From contig CM069876.1 of NCBI GenBank assembly GCA_036172665.1, positions 50,313,001 through 50,377,000 on the forward strand: a DNA stretch of 64,000 nt, written 5' to 3'. The stretch is from Prosopocoilus inquinatus (Eukaryota > Arthropoda > Insecta > Coleoptera > Lucanidae). A program made the position numbers and the translations under genes. Below, one piece after another: positions 10,441 through 20,460 of the stretch; the stretch's first letter is position 1, and each line of letters starts with the position of its first letter. The notes beneath the pieces are model-generated. The model made no database searches. It saw only the letters and a program-made list of their open reading frames with translations, and was not told the origin of the DNA.

Positions 10441-11193
10441 AATGTAATTGTTTTACTATTCTGAAAACGGACAATTTATTTAATTAAAAATAATTTAATT
10501 GCACTTACTTCGGCCTGAAGTTCACCGACAGAAAGTGCGACGAAGAGGAGCTTCGAATATCGAATACGAGATGGCGCTTTTGTAAATGTAAAAATGTGGA
10601 ACTAATTCCGCCGCGCTGCTTTTCCGAAAACGGGCCGGGAACTTTTAACTTTATTTTTTTATTAAAATACGTTTACTTTAGATTGGCGCTAGTACACTAA
10701 CGGCGAGAATGCGGCGGCGGAAAGCCTCGATTATCGGACAAGAGATGGTGCTCTTGTTGTAACACGATGAAAATTCATAAAAAGCGCGCCACTTGTCTGG
10801 AAAAGGCGCAGCCGTAGTTTTCTCTCTCAGTAAAAAAAAGAAAGAAAAAAAAACTAATTGTTCTTGAAGCTGCCGTCTCTCGTAGACTCCTGAAACCTCT
10901 GTTTAGTTTTTTAAGGAAGGAAAAAATTAAATTAAAAAAGAAAAATTAACGAGACCAGACTTTTTCTTAAAATTAAAAAAATAATAATAATAGAGTTTCC
11001 TTGTCGGTCAAGAGAGGGCCTTCAATACAATTTTGAACTCTCGTAGGAAATCTCAAAATTGAGACGGCGGAGAGTGGCGGAGGGGGCGGTGGGGGTGGAA
11101 GGGCGGGCTACTTTCCATAACAGTCCAGAGGTGTCTCTCATTGTATCGGAAATTTATATGATTTAATTTATTTTTTAATTCTGAAGTAATCCG
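10441..11193. other. Non-coding DNA between AGATGGCGC motifs
   Basis: A/T-rich spacers of the degenerate 160-175 bp repeat, then sequence with G-rich runs near 11065-11105. No coding or RNA feature was recognised. Confidence 0.45.
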
Positions 11194-11622
11194 ATGAAAG
11201 AAACTTTCGCCTGCGGCAAGCAGATGGCGCGCGCGATGATCTCGATAATCAGATTTTATAATATTTTAAATACGATTGCGATACGAGTTTCAAGCAGCAA
11301 AGCTTCTTCAAGTTCAGATCACGTGATCGGATCAAATCGCAACGGTTTATCCAATCACGGAGGAGGGGGCCAGGAATTTGGATGTGCGCAGTCCCATATT
11401 TTACAATTATACGGTCGGTAGTTATTATAAATAAATCGCATTTTATATCGGCCGTTTTTATGCATGCAAGACCCGCAGATGTTTTTTTTTTTAGTCGATA
11501 ACTTCAAGGTCCTGCAATTTGCACGGGTCCACTGTTTATAATTCCCGCGATTTATTGAAATCTGGATGCGAAATATAAACGCTTTTATTGCGCGAAACTG
11601 TTTAAACTAGGACCACCTATGC

Positions 11623-11646
11623 ATAAATAAATAAATAAATAAATAA
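11623..11646. repeat. (AAAT)n microsatellite
   Basis: Six tandem AAAT/AATA units. Confidence 0.9.
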
Positions 11647-11759
11647 ACCTGAATTATTAATATTCTAAATGGTTACGTTCAAGATGTGATGCCGATCCAG
11701 TTCGGCGTCGTTGCGTCATGCGCTCGCGCCCCCTATCGTTCCGGAAGGATATCGGGATA

Positions 11760-12080
11760 TACAGGGTGTTCTCGTACTGTACGCAAATAAAAAAAAACCT
11801 CAGGGTAAGTATACGAAATGTTACCTTCCGCGGGCATTTTCGACGAAAACCAAAGTTTTAAAATTCGAAAATAGGGTTTTCTTTCTTGTTCGATTTTCCA
11901 AAAGGCTTTGACAGATCTGTTGACCTTTTTAAATTTTTATCCGTCCTTTGGGGGAGGGGGGTCGATTGGTCGACCCGTGCTCTAATTGTCTCATTCTTAA
12001 TCGGCACATGTAAACATGTCACGCTTACGTCCTGCAGAGTCTGCACTTTTTTATGCTATGCGGAATGCCAGCGTGTGTAA
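11760..12080. repeat. Fragments of dispersed repeat R2
   Basis: 11783-11845 matches the 8155-8220 part of R2 (GCAAATAAAAAAAAACCTCA, then GAAATG and TACCTTC words). 11980-12075 matches the left R2 segment (TAAACATGTCACGCTTACGT, GTCCTGCAGAGTCTGCAC). The order is reversed relative to the long copy, so this is a rearranged or nested piece. Confidence 0.65.
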
Positions 12081-12211
12081 GGGCCAGCCCGCGACACAAG
12101 AACTATCACTAGCTTAAATCCACAACGTCACGATCGGTTTATGCCCTGGTGGTCGGGGGTTCGGTCCAAAACTCAAAGTTCCTTGCCTAATTTTTTTTCT
12201 TTGCAAGAACG

Positions 12212-12535
12212 CTCTAATTCCCTCGTTCTTAATCGGGACGTGTAAACATGTCACGCTTACGTCCTGCAGAGCCCGCACTTTTTTATGCGATGCGGAATGC
12301 CAGCGTGTGCAACGCGGTTGACCTACCGAAACGCTAACGCTTGATGAATGCTGATGCCGCACAATTTTGTAATGCACGTAATTGCAATAAGTACATTAAT
12401 TACGAAACGAATTCAATTTACTTTTTGGGCACAATAATTTCATCGTGACGCTATTTTATTTTTCAATTTACGATTTTCTTTTTTTAATTTAAGGTAATTC
12501 CAGCATTTCACAAAATGAATTTGTTTTCGCAATAG
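12212..12535. repeat. R2 internal-deletion derivative
   Basis: 12212-12453 matches 6900-7146, and the homology then jumps directly to 7955-8034. About 808 bp present in the long copy are missing. The junction is at CGCTATTTTATTTTTC. This shows that the left and right halves of R2 belong to one element and gives a clean example of internal deletion, as in non-autonomous transposons. Confidence 0.75.
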
Positions 12536-12699
12536 AGGACAATAAAATTCTAGGGCAAGAATATAAGACTAATGCTCATTAATTTGAGATAAAGCAGGCC
12601 TGCCTAGTACCTCTAAAATTATATAAAAAAAAACTAAAATGTCAAACTAAAACACTTAAAAAAAAATTGTTCCAAAGTGTTCTTGATTGATTTATGCAT

Positions 12700-12901
12700 C
12701 TGTTTCAGCCATATTTGGGGCTTCTTCAGCAGAAACGTAGCTCGAGAGTTCCGCTGCAAATCAAAACGCCTTGGATGTTGTGCTTTGACAGCAAGCATGA
12801 CCGCCTTGCGTGGGATCACTTACTACGCAGCAACCTGGCCTCATTTTATCAATCCTAATGCAACGTTAGGTCAAAAAACGATCGTAGGATGTCGCTGTTT
12901 A
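12700..12901 (-). mobile_element. Copy 2 of the hammerhead-bearing repeat, truncated
   Basis: On the minus strand it keeps CTGAAGA (a legal CUGANGA core, 12729-12723), stem II AGCC/GGCT around 12722-12707, and GAAAC. Homology to the 10.2 kb copy stops inside stem III, after ACAG (12703-12700); the cleavage site and 3' strand of stem I are absent. The rest extends to about 12901, with GGTCAAAAAACGATCG shared with copy 1. Confidence 0.5.
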
Positions 12902-13927
12902 AGCTACAAAAAAAAAACTTAAAGCAACGAACATTAACTTAACGTGAGTTTAATATAAAGTTTATTCAATGTTTGCATCGGCCTGAAGTTTGTTGCTAGT
13001 TGCAAACATGACAGTTTTGACATAACACAACGAACATAACCTAAATGTGAGCTTTTTCCCGAACGACAAGGTTAAATGCTGCTTGTAGTTGTGTACTTCT
13101 ACTCAATTAGTGAATTCTTTACAATTTGCTCTAATCTGTAATCAATTTTCTGCCTTTTGGTTCCTTTTGGTTTGTTTCAATGGATATTTGAGATTAACCA
13201 ACCAAATTTTTTTGTAACTAAATTGATAAATTATTACTACATGCTTTTTTAAAGTGTTTTAGATTCTATGATTATTATGACTGTTTCCATATTACATATT
13301 TGTAGTTTGAGGAAATAATTAATTGATTGATACTTTCGATATAAATTTTTCGCGGTGTTAATAAGCGGTTCAACATAACCTCACTTTTTTAAACCTATGC
13401 AAACATTTAAAAAAATACAGAAAGTTCTAACGATCATTGTATGAAACAATTATTTGTTGATAAAAAATCGATTAATATCAAAAACTCCACCGCTGGAATC
13501 CTTAAACGCCGCGTACAATGTCAACATCGACTGGAGTTAACACGGTTGCCAACTGTTAAAAAAAAGTGCCAAGTCGGCAGCTCGCCAAATTCAAATAGGC
13601 GGCAGATTTCTGGCTCACCAAACACCTTCACCTCATTTTAGTTCATTTCTCGATGTAGGATGTACAGTAGCGGACAAATAAAATAAGTCATTTATTTTGA
13701 TGTTAAAAAAAAAAGAAAACAGACAATTTTACAGGGCGATTCAGTAGAATTTAAAAAAAAAACGAAACAAAAAAAAAAACAATTTGACAAGAACGGCGAC
13801 TATACAAAGAAGAAACATGAATACATAATTATAAATATTCACAAAGAATCGAAAAATATCAATTAATGTCAATATCAATAAATATCAACATCAATAAAAC
13901 ATCACCACAAATCAATAAAATCAAAAG
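12902..13927. other. A/T-rich non-coding DNA
   Basis: No repeat family or gene was recognised. CGGCCTGAAGTT at 12979 also occurs near 10511, close to hammerhead copy 1, so a little more of that element may be present. Simple A-rich sequence runs from 13700 to 13927. Confidence 0.45.
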
Positions 13928-15838
13928 ACAATCATCCTTGTAACTGATAGATTAAATTAAATTAAAACAACGGCGAGAAATAATAAAAAAATTAATAATA
14001 ATAAAATTTAAGAAGAAAATATGAACATTGTTAAAAACAATCAAACTTTAAATCCTTAAAACAACAATGAGAAAGCGAGGAAAACGAAATAATAGCAGTT
14101 TTAAAAAAAAATCCAAGCAACACTATTTTAAAAATAATAAAAACAAAATACTATCAATTTAGTGACATAATTCAATAGATTAATAAATTCAGACGAAAAA
14201 ATTGGAAAGAAAGGTAACAGAAAAAAAAAACAAATGGAGGAAATAATATAAAGAAATAACAAACCGTTGAAAACAAAAGCAAATCAGCTTTCGATTACAG
14301 TTCAGTCGTATATTCTTTTTTTAAGAAACAGTTTGATATAATGACTAACAGATGGTTAAAGAAAAACCGCAATAGACGGCGCTGTTTGATGTCTCATACA
14401 AACAAATGCGACTCAATTTAAAACAGTACAATTCCATTTAAAATGTCAACGTTAAAACGAAGAAAACGAAATAAACGATGTAAACAAGTTTAAAAAAACA
14501 ATAAAATAAACAAGAGACAATCAATTTTACGGCACAATTCAATTGATTAATAAATTCAGAGAAAAAGAATTAGAAATTACAGACAACAAAACAAGAAAAA
14601 AACAAGTGGAGAAAATAATATATATAAAAATATATGAACAGATGAAAACAAAAGAAAATCAGCTTTAAAGTACAGTTCAGTTATAATTTTTTTTAAAAAG
14701 AGAAACAGTTTGAAACAATGACCAATTTATTTACTTTATTTTTCAATTTACGATTTTCTTTTTTTAATTTAAGGTAATTCCAGCATTTCACAAAATGAAT
14801 TTGTTTTCGTAGGAAATATAAAAAGAGATTAATTGATGATTGTAGTAATAATATTAGTACCTCGCCGGAACGAGCCGTTGCTAGGCTACGCCACTGCTCC
14901 GCAGATAAAACGGGATTCTGTTATACAGAGTGTGCAAATAAAAAAACCTCAGGGGAAGTAAGCGAAATGCTACCTTCTGCGGGTATTTGTTGGTGGCTAC
15001 CGTATCGTAGCCACAAAAATTCGGATGTACCACTTGTTTGGAACTGCTGAAATGTGCGAGAAAGATAGCAAGGTCAACTTCGCCTTCCTCTTCGGTATGA
15101 ACACGCCCACCGATACCGCACTCGACGTTCAACGCAGAATTTCGTAATAACAATCACCGATATCGTCTACTATTTATTTTATTTAAAAATTTAATTCACT
15201 AAGCGAAGTAATATGTTTTACGATATCAACTGCCGACGAATAAATCCGAAAATGTATGCACCAATTAAGCGAGCGCGTTAAAAATGTTCTCCCTTCACCC
15301 TTTTACGTAAATAAACTTTTGCTGCAATCTCGCTGCTAGCTATGAAAGCATCACTACTTACCGTCCATGGAAATAAAGTAAATGTAAAATTTTTATAGGT
15401 CTTTCAAAAATAATACGGATTGAGATATTACAATTTATTTATACCTCGCTTTTAATTTGTTTGGCGGCAATTACGAAACGCAGCTTCTTGAATTGCACTA
15501 GATTTTAATTTAAAATACTTAAACTTGTAATTACTTGCGGCGAAGTTAATTTAAATTGTAAACGTTTTGACGGACCGGCCGATCGGAGCGGCGCTGAGTT
15601 ACGTCGTTCCTACTCGAGATCCAGTAAGGCACTGGCCCTGGCCTACTTCGGCTGCGGGTCGTAATTGAAGAGGCGCCCGCGTTCCACTTTTAACTACGCC
15701 GACAGTTCTCAAACGGTTCAGTGAAAATCTACAACTGCATTTTTCTCGAAAACTATTACATTTATGTTAAGAACATGCGAATTCAATCGTTGCCATTCAC
15801 GGTGATATATTGCAGGTTTAAATATTTGCACACGGTAA
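13928..15838. repeat. Dispersed repeat R2, second long copy
   Basis: Collinear with 7148-9062 over 1.9 kb in the same orientation, including the GATTGTAGTAATAATATTAG, CCGATCGGAGCGGCGCTGAG and TTCACGGTGATATATTGCAG landmarks. It lacks the left segment of the long copy and ends near CAGCCTGTATAAG. The high identity suggests recent duplication or transposition relative to most other repeats here. Confidence 0.85.
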
Positions 15839-17195
15839 AAAAAAGACAGCCTGTATAAGCTGCTTGCTCGGGGAAAACGGGGCAGTCACGTCACGTATCA
15901 TTCGACCTACTGTTATAAGTAAATTAAGTTTGTAGTTATTTCTTGTTCAAATTAAAAAAAAAATCAGTCGAAAGTTTCGACATTAAGGTGATTTTCAATA
16001 TTTGCTTGAATTTTTATTTTAGCCCCCAAGACCAAAACATTTCCACAAAACTAAATCAATAACGCCTTTCGGGGATTACCGTCCGACCGGCGGCGGCGCA
16101 AGTTCTTATCTTTTAATTAAACCGAAAAAACTTTAGTTCCTCACTTTATCATCGAAAAGGAGAGAGAGAGAGAGAGAGAGAGTTCGAAACGTGCCCGTGA
16201 CGTTTCATTATTTCTTTTTTTATTTGTGTAAGAACTTGGTTTTATGAAGTTAAGTAATCAAAGTGAGAATCGGGCTAATCCTGCGCCGTTGTTATTGTTA
16301 AGACTTTGTCGACGCTTACAGAATTTTTTTTTTTTTTTTCTGTTAACAAAATCTCGCACGTTCAAGCTCGTATAATGCAAGTTGGAAAGTTAACATGTTA
16401 ATAACAACAAATAAGCAGGTAGTCTAGATTACCTTGAAACTGAATTGTATAATCCGCGGATTAGAACTTAAAGTCAAACAAACTCACTCACTCGGTCGTC
16501 TGTTAATCCCGGGTTTATCCCTATTACATGCTTGGAAAGCTTCTAGACTTATCCACTATTCATTAGGAGCTTATCTTGCTTAATGTAGTTTAAAAAAAAA
16601 GAGCGATTTTAATTGACCCGCTCGGTTTCCGGCAGAAGCAAAATTTGTTCACATTTTGCGTACACCCTGTACATATCTTTCCGTTCTATCGACGTTGCAT
16701 TGTTTTTTTTTTATCTGACTATTTCGATTGACCGTCGCGTTGAAGAGCGAGTGTGTGTGTGTGTATGATGCTTGAAAATTCAAGTAAAATCAAAATTTGA
16801 TCGTAAAATCGCAGGCAAACGCCTGGCCGGTAGGCCACCAGCAATACAGGGAAGAATGGCCGTCACGTTCCGCGGAAAATTCGTGCGCAATTTCCCGCAG
16901 GTTAGGACTCGCGAAGATTCCGGGACTTCATTACAACAATTACGGCTGCATTCCCGCATTAGTATTCTAGAATTTTACAAAAAAAAAAAAAATAGATAGT
17001 TGTGGAATTCCTAGCCTCAGAAAGTATCGATTTGTGATTTTTTTGGACAGTTGTGATTGTTTCACGTAATAAACGAATCCAAGGTCGCTCTGCGTCGGAC
17101 GAGCGTTACAATTCTAAAACTCCCATCATTTATTTTGGCAACAAACACTCTAATTCAATCGGCTGGAATATTTTAAACATTTTCCGATGACGGCT
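15839..17195. other. Non-coding DNA with microsatellites
   Basis: Includes a (GA)n tract, a T homopolymer near 16326, a short GT run near 16751 and an isolated TACACCCTGTACAT near 16660 resembling the CAGGGTGT termini. The 75-codon frame at 16772 has no recognisable features. Confidence 0.45.
16158..16182. repeat. (GA)n microsatellite
   Basis: An uninterrupted GA run of about 12 units. Confidence 0.95.
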
Positions 17196-17425
17196 TTTTT
17201 TACTATTAAAATCACCCTGTACATTCATTTTTTTTTTTTCAATCAATAACTTTTTTTTCTTTGAAGTACTATTAAAGTCACCCTGTATGTACACTCAATT
17301 TTGTTAATCAATAATTTTTTTTTTCTATGAAGTACTATTAAAGTCACCCTGTATGTACACTCAATTTTGTTAATCAATAATTTTTTTTTTCTATGAAGTA
17401 CTATTAAAGTCACCCTGTACGTTCG
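17196..17425. repeat. 66-bp tandem repeat with CACCCTGT boxes
   Basis: CACCCTGT recurs at 17213, 17279, 17345 and 17411, exactly 66 bp apart each time. Each unit holds ACTATTAAAGTCACCCTGTA, a TTAATCAATAA word, a T run and CTATGAAGT. The second and third units are almost identical; the first is more diverged. CACCCTGT is the complement of the CAGGGTG terminus of the 3.9-5.0 kb elements, so the array may have grown from a transposon end. Confidence 0.85.
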
Positions 17426-18252
17426 AAAAAATTAAAAAGTCATTAATCAACTGGAATATATTAATATTAAACGCTTTCCCGTAGTCTATCATGAAGATTT
17501 TGTGGATGGTTTTATTTTTAGCAGTACTATTTTATCTATTCATCACTCACTTTCCTTTTTCATTAATCTTTGTGCTCGACGTTGTTTTTTTTATTGTTTT
17601 TGTCGCAGTTGTTTTTCTTCTTGTTTATTTCTCTCGTGAATGATCGTGTTTTGTTTTCCTCTTTTTGTAAACGCCTTTTTAATCGACTTTTCTTTTTCAT
17701 TAATCTTTTCCGCTCGAAGGTTTCGGAACGATCACCTTTCTACTCACCTCTTTTATTTTCTTGCTTTTATTTTTCTATTTTTCTTGTTTTATACTTATTT
17801 TCGTTCTGTTTTGTTTTTAAATTCATTCTCATCCTCACTTGTTTGTTTTGTTTTCGGTTTTTTTTTACTTATAAAATTTCTTTGTTTTTTCTTCTTTCGA
17901 TCAACGACGTTTTTGTTTTTTTTTTTTTTTTTTTTAATTAATTGATCGTCGTCCTTAAATATTCGTGTTTTGTGTTCGGTTGTTTTTCGCTTATTATAAT
18001 TTTCTTTGTTTCGCCTTTTTTTTTTTTGACCGACCGTGTCAGGAATTTCGAATCTTTTTTTAACGTGTATTTAATCGAATATCAATAAAGTTTTTGGTGG
18101 TCGTTAAAATAATAGACTGGCGCCCTCTCGAAGACGAACGCAAACGGATTTCTTTTCTTTTCTGATTTTTATACGTGTTCAAGGATTTATCTGGAAAGAT
18201 GAAAGTACGTCGGCCCGGTTTTATTGCGTTATGTAAACAATATATGATTGAC
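17426..18252. other. T-rich low-complexity DNA
   Basis: 17560-18060 is strongly T-biased on the plus strand, and TTTTTCATTAATCTTT occurs twice (about 17556 and 17694). Its frames are phenylalanine-rich translations of poly-T and not credible genes. It resembles the T-rich 23.4-25.6 kb array in composition. Confidence 0.5.
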
Positions 18253-18879
18253 AGCGCCATCTAGTTGTAAATCAGAGGAACGATTTCATCTTAGTACCTA
18301 ATTTCTTGTTCTTATCTCTCTCTTACTTGCCATCGATTTAATTTCGTTAAGTTTCCGAATCATCACAAGTTTTTTTTTTTTTTTTAAATAATATCGGGCA
18401 TTTTTTCATTGCAGCACATATTCGGGCAGCGCCATCTGTTATCAGATTAGAGAAACGATTTCATTATAATCTTTCATTCTCTGTCATTGCCGTTTTATGC
18501 GTCTAGAGTTCTTTCTGCGCTGGAGTGATCGCATTTCCATTTTTTTTCCTATTTTTCGATTTTTTTCCGATTTCTCAAGTTGCAATCGTGAACTAGTGGC
18601 GCCATATGTTGAAAGATGACGAAATTGTCTATTGGAAGTTAATTACTCCCGTCATTTTTCACTTACAAAATTATCAGCGCCATCTGTTGCAGATCAGATG
18701 AAGGATTGAATTTAATTTCTTTTCGGGCTTTTCGACCGCTCGAATCGGAAATTTTCAAACAGCGCCACCTGTCGAAAATACAAAGAAGTTTTAAATCCCT
18801 TGAATGACACGTGAAACAATTCGAATTTGAAAATTTGCATCTTCTCTTCTACTCTGCGCAACTTGTAACAGATAGCGCT
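18253..18879 (-). promoter_or_regulatory. Cluster of GCGCCATCT (CTCF-core-like) motifs
   Basis: AGCGCCATCT lies at 18253-18262, 18428-18437 and 18676-18685. Variants are GGCGCCATAT at 18598-18607, AGCGCCACCT at 18761-18770 and, in the opposite orientation, AGATAGCGCT at 18870-18879. The first is followed by AGTTG, close to the longer insect CTCF consensus. Spacings are 175, 170, 78, 85 and 109 bp. Flanks share ACGATTTCAT after two motifs but are otherwise diverged. Whether CTCF binds, or the motif is just the conserved part of an old repeat, cannot be decided from sequence. Confidence 0.4.
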
Positions 18880-20057
18880 GCTGTGCTAACTTCGAGCTTC
18901 GGCGTTGGAAGGGGGAGGCGGACATTACTTTTAATCCTGAATGTACACGAGTCGCGTTAAAAATTAAAATCGAGCCTTTCTCGCCGACCGAAAACACAAT
19001 CGCTGCTTTCCATCTAAATTAGCTTCGCGTTTCGCAGATAGCCGCCCTGTTTACCGCCGCTAATTAAACCCACCCCGTCGTAAATAGGAAAGCCGGGGGG
19101 GGGCGCTGGTTTTAACGCGTGTTTATTTTACGCGAACGAAATTCGGGCGAGATCCAGCCGGCCAAATATTTGCGCGGGTTTACGCGACGACGAAGAAGAA
19201 GAACACGAACAAGATCGCGCCCGTTAAGAACTGTCAACCGAAAAGGGCGGGCGGGCGGGCGCGGCGGAGGGGTTGTTTTCGTCGAGACATTCGAGATTTC
19301 CCTTCCGCGAGAAAGTTCGCCGGTACTTCGAGGAGGATGAAGAGGAGGAGGGTCGGAAAACGCGACGAGAGCTTTGCGCGTGTTTACGAAGTCTTAAGCT
19401 GGGCGTTAGGAGATGGAGTGCTGAATATTAAATTCGCTTCGAGTTTTTAAGGGGGGAGCTTTTAAAAGAAAATATGGGATTAGGGATTATGAATATTGTC
19501 ACGAATGCCTCTTCAAGATTATACTGCGACAAGTTGGACGATGTGCGTTGGTTAGAAGATTTTTTTTTTCGAACATGCCCAGCTCAGTGGAGATGGTCGT
19601 GGGCGGGGATAAGGTAGCTAAATCCAGTTGTTGAAAAATGTAAAGCGCTGAAAGAACGCAAAGCGGCTAAAAGAATTCCAAGTTACTCTCACCGAACGCA
19701 GAGGGCAGGCGGGATGATGTGAATTAATCGATAACTTTCAAAACAACACAAAAAAGCAACTGAAACGTAATTTAGACCGTAACAACAGCAAGCCGGACGA
19801 CGGATTGGTATTGTACTGCAGGTTGCGCTGCAAGTTGGAATCAAAATCGTTCAGACAAGCGCATAAATTGACTAATAGAAACATTAATTTTGGAAATTCT
19901 CCCTGGATCGTTCGACGATTCAATTGTTTCGCATTTGAAGCCGGCGCACGCGTTAATCCGATCGTTACTTCTGTTTAATTCCGAAATTTGCATAATTTCG
20001 CTGCTGTGCATTCGGCGGAGCGTCACGTCTGACGTTATGTACGTTCGGTTGTTTCAT
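18880..20057. other. Non-coding DNA, G/C-rich centre
   Basis: 19235-19275 is rich in GGGC/GCGG words and 19325-19355 in GAGGA. No promoter, exon or RNA gene can be supported. Open frames are short and arginine-rich. Confidence 0.45.
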
Positions 20058-20110
20058 CGTAAAACGTGTTATTGCTCTATGTGCATCCATGTATGGATGC
20101 ATGTTTTACG
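20058..20110. other. Nested hairpin
   Basis: CGTAAAAC (20058-20065) pairs with GTTTTACG (20103-20110). Inside it TGCATCCAT (20082-20090) pairs perfectly with ATGGATGCA (20093-20101) across a 2-base loop. A 16-base one-sided bulge separates the stems. No known miRNA was recognised. It could be a structured RNA or a DNA cruciform. Confidence 0.35.
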
Positions 20111-20460
20111 CGATCTAGTCATCGACGACGGGAATAAAATTTTTAACGCGGCGCACATAAATTGGAATTATCGTCAAGGGTATGGAGGCTCTCGTGAATT
20201 AAACGCCCGCGCGCATCTCTAAGTGTCTGGTAGCAGCGCGCGCGCCTATGGTCACTCGAAACTAGACCAGGCAAGGTTCTAACTCAATTTTAGGCAGGCT
20301 TGGTTGCCTAACTTAATTTATTTTTAAATCATCTTGGCGCACACGGGTTCCGCTGGTCTCCGAGAATCACATAGATATACGAAAACGCCGAAGAATGCGG
20401 CTTTAGTTGAGTTAAGCCTAGCTTTTAGTCTACGTCAATCCTTGCGATGTATTATTAATC
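20111..20460. other. Non-coding DNA, nothing recognised
   Basis: Mixed composition with a GCGCGCGC word near 20237. No repeats or genes were recognised. Confidence 0.45.

Larger units (their letters stand above)
10068..11230 (+). promoter_or_regulatory. Spaced AGATGGCGC motifs in a degenerate repeat field
   Basis: AGATGGCGCT occurs at 10068-10077, 10408-10417 and 10569-10578. AGATGGTGCT lies at 10743-10752 and AGATGGCGC at 11222-11230. Spacings are 340, 161, 174 and 479 bp, roughly multiples of 160-170. The motif is followed by AAATGTA(A/G)AAA and then by CTGAAAACGG-like words, indicating an old tandem repeat whose motif is the best preserved part. AGRTGGCGC is the core of insect CTCF binding sites. 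Insulator function is an inference. Confidence 0.4.

Noticed and set aside
10068..11230. Intact Penelope-like or other retroelement coding region near the ribozyme
   Set aside because: No reverse transcriptase or GIY-YIG-like frame is visible on either strand within several kilobases.
12140..12185. GGGGGTTCGGTCC as a Pol III B box of a tRNA
   Set aside because: It deviates from GGTTCRANNCC and has no A box or acceptor pairing around it.
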